Source: Beaufortia kweichowensis (lineage: Eukaryota > Chordata > Actinopteri > Cypriniformes > Gastromyzontidae). Taken from it: a stretch of DNA of 64,000 nt. The notes below the pieces were generated by a model that saw nothing but the letters and a program-made list of their open reading frames with translations, had not been told where the DNA came from and did not search any database. The translations under genes and the position numbers were made by a program. Shown piece after piece: positions 56,404 to 64,000 of the stretch. How positions within the stretch are numbered: position 1 is the first letter of the stretch; each line of letters opens with the position of its first letter. The stretch is from positions 17,889,170 through 17,953,169 of the forward strand of contig CM032804.1 of assembly GCA_019155185.1 (NCBI GenBank), in the 5' to 3' direction.

Positions 56404-57970
56404 TACCCCCCCCCCACGGACCGCTCCTGCGGGCCGCAGAGCACGTCGACGGGGCCGTCCTCGTGGCCTGGGACCGGGCTCCAGGGGATGAGAGACGTGG
56501 AACTCGGTAAGTAGAGACGGGTCGAGAATATCCGAGCGGGGAACCCAGCACTGTTCCTCCGGACCGTAACCCTCCCAGGACACGAGGTACTCGAGCCGTC
56601 CAGCCCGTCGACGAGCCCTCAGGATGGCATCGACCTTGTAGATGCGGTCCTGATGGTCCAGGGGTGGAGGAGGAGGAGGCTCCGGAGCCGCTGGTGGGGG
56701 TCCCTCAGCATCAGATTCTGGGGGAAGAACAGAGACAGGGTTAACAAAGGGTTTTAAAAGTGACACATGGAAGGAAGGAGCCAGACGATAGGACCGGGGA
56801 AGTTGCAGCCGGTAAGTCACTGCATTGATCTTCTTACAGATGGGGAATGGACCGATGAAACGGGGAGTGAGCTTTTTGCAGAAGCAGCCGCAGGCTTAAT
56901 GTCCCCTTGTAGAGAGCCAGACCAGCTGCCGGGATGGAAGTCCGAGAGGTGTCAGAGCGCAGCTTGGTCGGCTTGCTGCTTCCGCCCTCTGAACTGCCGC
57001 TTGCAGGTGGATGTGTGCTGAATTCCAAACCCTTTCACTGGCCGGAACCAGTGGTCCACAGCTGGCACCGTGGAGGGTTCAGGGTCCAGGGAAAGAGGGG
57101 TGGCTGATAGCGTTGCACACGCACTGGAGCGGGTGAGTCCGTGGAATCTTGGCGCAGGGAGTTTTGTGCGCGCACTTTCGGCCCAGGTCAGGAAGCGATG
57201 CCAGCTGTGTTGGTTATGATGGCAGTAGGTCCGGAGATATCTTCCGATCTCCTGGATCTTCCGCTCAGTCTGGCCCGTTAAGCCTGGGGTGATAACCAGA
57301 GGTAAGACTAACTGATATTTTAAAAGAGAAAAGAATGCCTTCCAGGCGTGAGAAATGAACTGAGGTCCCTCGATCTGACACGATATCCTCGGGCAGGCCA
57401 AAATGCCGGAACACATTATTAAACAGCGCTCGGCTGCTTGCATAGCTGTGGGCAGACTAGACAGAGGAATTAATTTACAGCTTTTGCTGAAACGATCAAC
57501 GATAACAAAATACAGGTATAACCTTCAGAACAGGGCAGATCAGAGACAAAAATCTCACGGCAATATGAGTCCATGGCGTTGAGGAACCGTAAGCGGGAGG
57601 AGCTTACCCTGGGGCGGCGACGCGGTACCTGAGCCGATGGCACAGACTGAGCATCCCTTCACGGGCGATCATTGATATCTCGGACATCCCAGGCCACCAG
57701 TACGGGGAGATCAGTGAAAGGGTGCGCTGCCGACCTGGGGTGTCGATCCCCGAACACAGTGGACGGAGTCCATGAGGGAATATCGCATGATCTTCGGCAC
57801 CAACAATCTCCCTCAGGACCTCCCGGTGAGCAGGCTGATCGCGAAGACTAGCTTCAATTTGCTTGTCCAGGTCCCACTCGATGGGAGAAATTACCATTGC
57901 CGGAGGGAGAACAGGCTCTGGAGGCTTCCGGTGCTGCAGTCTGGGGGTGAATCCGTGAGAGAGCATCAGC
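56404..57970 (-). pseudogene. Gypsy integrase with C-terminal chromodomain, frameshifted
   Basis: From the integrase N-terminal side: a zinc-binding region with SPYWWPGMSE (about 57,690-57,720), and a core with GPQFISHAWKAFFSLLK and GQTERKIQEIGRYLRTYC (57,240-57,390). LQLPRSYRLAPSFHVSLLKP (about 56,750-56,810) and a chromodomain at 56,503-56,649 (DRIYKVDAILRARRR, LEYLVSWEGYGPEEQCWVP) follow. Several frames are used, with stops between them. Confidence 0.85.
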
Positions 57971-59360
57971 TTTTCCGTTCTTACTTCGGGGACGATAGGT
58001 CACTGAAAAATTGAAACGAGAGAAGAATAAAGCCCAGCGGGCTTGACGAGAATGAGAAGTCTTTTAGCTTCACGTAAATACAACAGGTTCTTATAGTCAG
58101 TATATACCACAAGCGGGAATTTAGCTCCCTCCAGCCAATGCCTCCACTTCCTCCAGTGCCAACTTGATAGCGAAAGTATTTCCGGCCGTTGCGATATCAT
58201 AATTCTGCTCCTGCGGGGACATCTTTTGGAGAAGAAAGCGATGGGTAAAGACGCGCCGGATTCCCTTGCAGCTGAGAGCACACCGCCCTCGCGCGGTGGT
58301 GTGAGGGCGATCAACTTCAACCACGAACGGAGGAGCTCAGGCGAAGGGTGACGGAGAATTGGTGCTTTACAGAAGGCTTCTTTTAGCTGTTGGGAAAGCC
58401 TCTAGCGCCTCCTGAGACCAAACTAGCTTACTAGGTTTCCCTTTGAGCATCGACGTGGCCCGAGGAGCAGATTACACTGGAAGCCTTGAATGAATCGACT
58501 GATAAAGTTCGCGAACCCCAGAAAGCGTTGCAAACGCGAACTGAGGAGGGCTGGGGCCAGGACTGAACTGCCTCCACTTTATCCTTCTCCATGAGCACCC
58601 CGTGGCACTAATCACATATCCCAGAAACTGAACCTCAGAGAGATGAAATGCATTTCTCCAGCTTGGAGATAGAGGTTGTGCTTTTGCAGCAGCTGGAGAG
58701 CAGGCGAACATGCCCCGATGCTCAGCGAGAGACTTCGAGTACACCAAGATATCATCTATGTAGACAATCACAAACAGATCCAACATATCTCGAAATATTT
58801 CGTTCATAAAACTTTTGAAACACCGCCGAGCGTTTACTCAACCCGAAGGGCATAACCTGGTATTTTAAGATTGCCCCATGGCGTTCACGAGGCCGTCTTC
58901 CACTCATCCCCTTCCGGATCCGAACTAAGTTGTAAGCGCTTCCTGAGGTCCAGTTTCAGTGAACACCGGAAGCCCACTCTAAGATGCTCTATGAGAGGGA
59001 GAAATAAGAGGCAGAGGGTAAGTAAACTTAACCGTAGCTTGATTCAGAACACGGTAATCTATACAGGGCCAAGACCTCCGTCTTTCTTCCCCACAAAGAA
59101 GAAACTGGATGCTGCTGGGGAAGTAGAGGGCGAATAAATCCTTGTTGTAGTGCCTCCTGAATGTAGTCGTACCATGGCTCTGTTCCGGGAGGGACAGCGT
59201 AGTAGGCCTTTAGGGAGAGAGGGGCCCCAGGCAGCAGCTCAATGGCGCAGTCCCATGGCCTATCACGGGGGAAGTTGTGAGGCTCTCTCCTTACTGAACA
59301 CATTTTACAAAGCCGCGCTTCATACTCCATTGGAATCACACCAATCCAGGGGTTGAACAC
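57971..59360 (-). pseudogene. Gypsy reverse transcriptase and RNase H, frameshifted
   Basis: The minus strand shows YDYIQEALQQGFIRP (RT start, about 59,120-59,165), FVIVYIDDILVYSKS with the YIDD catalytic residues (about 58,735-58,775), VQFLGYVIS, and an RNase H stretch LVVYTDYKNLLYLREAKRL (about 58,050-58,110). The segments lie in different frames, and short deletions are apparent. Confidence 0.82.
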
Positions 59361-60720
59361 TATCGACTGCTCTGGACACTTTAGGGAGGTCTGGAGAGAG
59401 GAACAGCAATAGGAGACATAACAAGTGAGGCAGAATTGTCAGACTGAATGGGCCTTTCTAAAGGCCAACCCGAGAATTTCCCCTGTGGTCCAGTCCAATT
59501 CGGACTGATGCTTTTGGAGCCAGGGTCGCCCCAATACTGAGATCCACCGAGCTCCCCTCCAGCACCCAGAAGGACAACATTTCTGTCCGAGCAGGTTTCC
59601 ATTCGAAATGGACATGTGGGAAAAAACCTGATTAGTCCATGCCCTAAGGGGCTTCCCTAGAATATCTCGCACCGGGATGGGTTGTGCCGCCGGTGCCTAG
59701 GTAACTGGAGCCGTCGAGAAGATCTGGAGAGATGAAATTCCCAGCCGCACGGAATCAATCAAGTGCCTTTACTGGAATAGAGATAGTGTCAGAAACAATG
59801 GTTAGAGATGTGAGCGGTAGCATTATACCTGCTATGGGCGGCTGAACCGCACTCACCCGGTAGTAGAGGGCGGACTGGACAGGCAGTAAGGAAATGCCGG
59901 ACTCTCCACAATAAATGCAAAGCTGATGTGAGATCGCGCCGTTTTATCTTCCCTGGTTAAATGAAAGGTGTCCACTTGCATGGGCTCGGGGCTGGAGGGC
60001 TCGGTGGAGCCGGGCGGCGCACCTCGGGTAGTGGAACCCGGCGGCTGAGACGACCCGTGATGTAGAGAGAGAGTGCAGACGGAGGAAGCGGTACTGTTCG
60101 ACGAACCTCCACGTTGACAGGCCCACGAAGTCTTTGGGCTATCGAATCGACTTCTGAATAAACGTCTCCAATTCAATGGAATCATCGTAAATTACCATGT
60201 GCATTTTCACCTCTGCGGACAAGCCTTGCCGGTAAGCCGCGAGCAGAGCTTGATTCCAGCCGCTAGCTGCGGCGAGAGTACGAAACTGGAGCGCATATTC
60301 CGCCACCGAAGATCGGCCTTGCCGAAGTCTACAGAGTTGGTCTGCAACAGAGAGAGAAGAGGCAGAGTGATCAAAGACATTTTAACTTTCGCTCGAAAAA
60401 GTCCTCCCAGGTGCGAGACTCGCTGAGTTACTGACTCCCAGTAACCTTGAGCCCATCGCTAGCCGCGCGGCTCGGTCATCAGGCTAATAGCAAAGTCTAC
60501 CTTTGTCCGCTCGGGGTGCAGATGAGGCTGCCGACTGAAGAATAAATTACATTGAAGAAGGAATCCACCGCACTCCTCCGCTGCTCCGAGAATCGATTAG
60601 GCATGGCCATGAGACTGCTGGTGACTGCAGGACTTACCGGCTGGGAGAGAGTGAACAGGTAGTGCGTTTAAGTGCCGAGTGAAGGCGAGGAGCACATCCG
60701 CGGGCTACCCTCCGTGGCGC
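59361..60720 (-). pseudogene. Gypsy protease and gag relic
   Basis: A GC-rich minus-strand region precedes RT in element order. The protease region (59,380-59,680) has no clear Asp-Thr/Ser-Gly triplet. The gag part (59,850-60,720) is split over frames with no zinc knuckle that I can find. Assignment rests on position between LTR and RT. Confidence 0.6.
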
Positions 60721-61199
60721 TAGGAGTAGCGGCTTCCATTCTGAGAGACCAAAGCACATAAAGTCACAGAGAGACAGATAAGGTACAATAACTTGACTGA
60801 TAATCCAGCGTCTTCAGCGCCTCGAAGAGAGTCCTGTCGGTCAGGTATACTCAATTACGGGTGCTGGGTGGAAGAGAACAGGACAACCAGAATGCGGTAT
60901 CAAATGTCATTTACTGGTGTATTTCAACTCAGAGATATTCCAAATACATCAAATAGACAAGGTTCCAGATAACAGGATATCATAACCCACACACCCACAA
61001 AGACTGGCAGAAAACAACAATGCCCTGACAAAGACTAAACCAAAAGACAGACCTTAAATAATACAACCAATGTCCAACACTGATAATAAACAGGTGCGGG
61101 TGATAGTAACTAAACAAGTGCTCCACAAGATTACAAGCGGTGAACAGGTGTGCTTGGTGCGGTGCATGATGGGTGTTGAAGTCCGTTTAAAACTCAGGA

Positions 61200-61299
61200 N
61201 NNNNNNNNNNNNNNNNNNNNNNNNNNNNNNNNNNNNNNNNNNNNNNNNNNNNNNNNNNNNNNNNNNNNNNNNNNNNNNNNNNNNNNNNNNNNNNNNNNN
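61200..61299. other. Scaffold gap of 100 N
   Basis: 100 N join the 5' LTR of the Gypsy to the V9 upstream flank. The missing LTR end and target duplication would lie here. Confidence 0.99.
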
Positions 61300-61367
61300 T
61301 CTCTGTCTGATCATTTCATCTTTATTCTTCAACATCTGCTCATCTCTACTACTGCACAAATCACAAG

Positions 61368-61825
61368 ATGCTCAGAATATCCTTCACTTTCTTCACTCTT
61401 CTCACCTGTGAGTTTATATCATATCTCATGTCAGATATAATGACATCTTTAAAGTGTTTTTAAACACAATCTGATGTAAATGTTGTTTTCTGCAGGTGTG
61501 TGTGGAGTGACTGTAGTGACACACAATCCTCCAGAACTAACAGTGAATAAAGGAAATCAAGTCACTATGAGCTGTAATCTGGGATCAGTAACTGATGATT
61601 CTGCTAGATGGTATAAACAGACTCCAGGAGGAGTTCCTCAGTATGTGTTGAGTTTTAGGCATGATTGGAGCACAGTTTATTATGGATCTGGTTTCTCTGC
61701 TCCTAAATTCACATCAACACATTCATCTAAATCAGATTATAGTTTGATCATTAATAATGTGGATGTGAGAGATTCAGCAGTGTATTACTGTCACACATGG
61801 GACAGCTCTGCTAAAGAGCTCGTAT
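61368..61825 (+). CDS. IgL V segment V9, family 2 (intact)
   Basis: Leader exon 61368-61407 (MLRISFTFFTLLT) and V exon 61496-61825. It is open with VTVVTHNPPELTVNKGNQV, the first Cys in MSCNLGSVTDDSARWYKQ, CDR2 SFRHDWSTVYYGSGF, YYCHTWDSSAKE and a perfect RSS. It has His where other members have Gln in VTQNPPEL. It is identical to V8 from codon NKGN onward, and its 3' flank is the Gypsy-free version of the V8 flank. Confidence 0.95.
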
Positions 61826-61853
61826 CACAGTGATTCACATCATGACAAAAACC
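61826..61853 (+). other. V9 recombination signal, 12-bp spacer
   Basis: CACAGTG (61826-61832), spacer ATTCACATCATG, ACAAAAACC (61845-61853). Confidence 0.95.
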
Positions 61854-62242
61854 TCCTCACTGATCACAGACACTTCTGCTTTCAAAAACCAGAAGAAAAC
61901 ACAAAGGTATATTAGTGAGAATGTGAGAAAATGATTAAACCTTGTTTCTTTACGATTGCTGTAATGAAGTCTTAGATCATTGTAATGTTTGTCTTTACAG
62001 ATTTCATTGATCAGTTCTTTAGATGGTGAGAATATTAATGTTACACACTAAAACACAAACAAACATTTTAAGATTTTAGTTATATATGAGTTTTGTTCTG
62101 GCATGTAGATTTTATCTTTAGCATTTTATTTTAAAAACTAATATATTGGTTTAATCTTGTAACATCAGAACAGCTAGTGACACAAATAATATTTGCTTGA
62201 TAAAATGTGTTTGATTTTCAACCAGCTATTTAAACGAAATGA

Positions 62243-62349
62243 TAATCTTTTAGATTCAATAACAGATACATAGTGAACGTTCAAATTCACATTCATTCGA
62301 ATGTGAATTTGAGGCGTTCACTGTATCTTATGTTAATGAATCTAAAATT
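62243..62349. repeat. Palindrome with arms of about 50 bp
   Basis: TTCAAATTCACATTC (left arm end) faces GAATGTGAATTTGA (right arm start). The outer ends TTTTAGATTCA and TGAATCTAAAA also pair. The V3 spacer (28,141-28,200) retains only one arm. Confidence 0.8.
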
Positions 62350-62469
62350 ATATTAATAAAAACAAAATAATGAAATTAAAATAATGAAATAAACAAAAAT
62401 GCATTTTTTTTTTTCATCAAAACTTCAGAATTGGGTTGGTAAAATAAAATCGAATTGATACATCACCCT

Positions 62470-62640
62470 AAAAAAGTTGTGTTAAGACAACACAAAGGTG
62501 TGTTTAATTAAGAACAAAACACATTTTGTGTTACTTTTAACTCAACTTTGTGTTATCCCTTTTATTTATTTAACACAAAATGACACATAATGTGTTAAAC
62601 AGCCACAACACAAAAATTGTTAATAAATAACACTTCCTTT
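62470..62640. repeat. MITE-like element with GTGTTAA/TTAACAC words
   Basis: GTTGTGTTAAGACAACAC, ACACATTTTGTGTTAC and GACACATAATGTGTTAAAC form complementary short words. It is orthologous to 28,312-28,500. Confidence 0.6.
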
Positions 62641-63109
62641 TTGATTGTGTATTTTGAGTGTGACTATATATATTTTTTAGTATTGCAATACTATAAAAGT
62701 CTCTTTGGTATTTAATTTGATCTCTTCTGATGATTTACGTCTTATTTATTTCATATATATTGTCACCAGTCAATATCTGTTCATGTCTTTCATTCAGGAT
62801 ACACCTGCTTAACTCTTAACTTGATGTAAATCTGTTTCTCTGTGTTCACTCAGAATGGAAAAACAAAACTACACAGGAAAGAGTTTTAAGAAACTACTGA
62901 ACTAATATCTAATACTTACACACTGATCCTGAAATGTAGTTTGTGTACTCAAACTGCTTACACAACTTGGAAATCTTTAAAGCTTCCAGTAAACAAACAC
63001 ACAAGTACAACAATAAGACATGTAGAAATAAATGTAAAGAGTGGGTGTGTAATAAGACAGATTATTTAAAGCAGTCGCTCTATAGCAGGAAGTGAAGATG
63101 ATTGACTGA

Positions 63110-63117
63110 ATGCTAAT
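63110..63117 (+). promoter_or_regulatory. Octamer-like V promoter element of V10
   Basis: ATGCTAAT 97 bp before the V10 ATG, as in V1 and V4. Confidence 0.55.
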
Positions 63118-63206
63118 GAACTTCCTCACAGTTTCTCTTCCTCTAATTCTCTATATGAGAGTCTTCATGTCTTCACTAAACTCAAAGTGATTCACACGCA
63201 GACAAG

Positions 63207-63657
63207 ATGCTGACAATATTCTTCACTCTCTTCACTTTTCTCTCATGTAAGTTACACATTTCACTGGTAATATATTGATGTTGTCGGCATGAAATGAAGG
63301 ATTTTGTTTCATTTGTTATTACAGGTGTCACTTCTGTTAAAGTTATCACACAAAAACCTTCAGTAGAGACGAAACAAAAAGGAAACTCTGTGACTATGGA
63401 TTGTAATATAGCAAAGGATGAGGGCAACTATGTTTCTTGGTATAAACAGTTTCCAGGTGCAGCTCCTCAATTTGTGTTGAGATACTATCATTCTCATGAC
63501 TCTCCTAACTTGTATGGGAACGGTTTTTCATCCAGTCGTTTCACATCTAAATCTCAGTCAGATATTGACTATCAGCTGATCATTAATAATGTGGATGTGA
63601 GAGATTCAGCAGTGTATTACTGTAACACATGGGACAACTTTGCTAAAGAGCACGTAT
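63207..63657 (+). CDS. IgL V segment V10, family 1 (intact)
   Basis: Leader exon 63207-63246 (MLTIFFTLFTFLS, donor GTAAGT) and V exon 63325-63657. It is open with TMDCNIAKDEGNYVSWYKQ, CDR2 YYHSHDSPNLYGNGF, RFTSKSQSDIDYQLI and YYCNTWDNFAKE. Compared with V4 it has one framework difference and eleven differences within the CDRs. No J or C follows within the window. Confidence 0.95.
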
Positions 63658-63685
63658 CACAGTGATTCACATCATGACAAAAACC
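63658..63685 (+). other. V10 recombination signal, 12-bp spacer
   Basis: CACAGTG (63658-63664), spacer ATTCACATCATG, ACAAAAACC (63677-63685). Confidence 0.95.
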
Positions 63686-64000
63686 TCCTCACTGATCACA
63701 GACACTTCTGCTTTAATACACTGAGAGAAACCTGAAGTTTGTTTTACGCTTTACAATTCAAACTGAACAAACATCCTCACAACAGGATTGTTTTTTTTAA
63801 CAATTATGAAATATATTCACTACAAAAGTGAGGACAAAATAATGAAGGTTGACTAATGAATACTTACAATCTTTCTGTTGACTGTAATTTATACTGTTCT
63901 TTTATTTGTTTAATATTAAATGAAAAGATACTATTGAATATTGTCATGTCTGCTAATCTTGATTCCTGACAAATACAGGCCCATCACTATTTGGGCCAAA
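63686..64000. other. V10 3' flank
   Basis: Colinear with 29,527-29,841 behind V4, so the window stops in the middle of a third cluster unit. Confidence 0.7.

Larger units (their letters stand above)
55997..61199 (-). mobile_element. Ty3/Gypsy chromovirus, minus strand, decayed, running into the gap
   Basis: The 3' LTR (55997-56402, TGTCACGG...CCGTAACA on the minus strand) has a G-rich polypurine tract beside it at 56,403-56,417. The 5' LTR (about 60853-61199) is cut by the scaffold gap. Between them pol and gag relics lie in order on the minus strand. The insertion point is after CTTGTAAC. The same locus without the element reads CTTGTAACATCAG at about 62,150-62,162 behind V9. Confidence 0.9.
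61854..63109. other. V9-V10 spacer with palindrome and MITE
   Basis: Colinear with the V3-V4 spacer. It holds the palindrome at 62,243-62,349, a MITE-like repeat at 62,470-62,640, and the family-1 V upstream block from 62,665. No gene is seen. Confidence 0.65.

Overview
The window is vertebrate nuclear DNA, almost certainly from a teleost and most likely a cyprinid-type fish. It has split genes with GT/AG splice sites, immunoglobulin light-chain (IgL) gene segments with recombination signal sequences, fish-style LINE, SINE, MITE and Ty3/Gypsy elements, a satellite array, and two 100-N scaffold gaps. There are no prokaryotic features.

The core (about 15.9-64 kb) is an IgL locus in cluster form, all in + orientation. 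It holds ten V segments in two families that tend to alternate. Family 1 has the leader MLTIFFTLF and a VKV.TQKPSV framework. Family 2 has the leader MLRISFTFF and a VTVVTQNPPEL framework. Every V carries a 12-bp-spacer RSS. Each J-C block has a decayed J, a good J with a 23-bp-spacer RSS, and one C exon. Cluster 1 runs V1(psi)-V2(psi)-Jpsi-J-C1. Cluster 2 runs V3-V4-V5-Jpsi-J-C2. A third group is V6-V7(relic)-V8(psi)-[gap]-V9-V10, and its J-C should lie just past the right edge. V12/J23 polarity fits kappa-like or sigma-type light chains, and I favour teleost L2/sigma tentatively. Six V segments (V3, V4, V5, V6, V9, V10) are intact. V-J recombination joins a 12-RSS V to the 23-RSS J, and the J donor GTAAGT is then spliced to the C exon.

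Downstream of each C exon lies a co-duplicated block of about 5.5 kb (21.1-26.8 kb and 42.0-47.4 kb). On the minus strand it holds the last two coding exons of a GSG1/GSG1L-family claudin-like gene, intact only in the second copy. It also holds a LINE 3' end and a gag-protease fragment of a Gypsy element. The second block is separated from C2 by an 8.35-kb Gypsy element with long LTRs and a CATA target duplication.

Region by region: 1-8.9 kb is old repeats, including satellite monomers, a foldback, a tRNA-like SINE head, a deleted Gypsy chromovirus with a GAGGT duplication, and a LINE endonuclease fragment. 8.9-15.77 kb is an AT-rich satellite array of roughly 345-bp monomers, and a gap follows. 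15.9-33.6 kb is IgL clusters 1 and 2. 33.6-41.96 kb is the Gypsy insertion. 42-47.4 kb is the second flank copy. 47.4-64 kb is further V segments, interrupted by a three-level nested transposon (49.5-54.1 kb) and a chromodomain Gypsy (56.0-61.2 kb) that ends in the second gap.

Many near-identical copies differ by single-base indels in short runs, and the frameshifts in C1 and C2 are at different places. Some apparent pseudogenes may therefore be consensus errors, and part of the duplication may be unmerged haplotypes.
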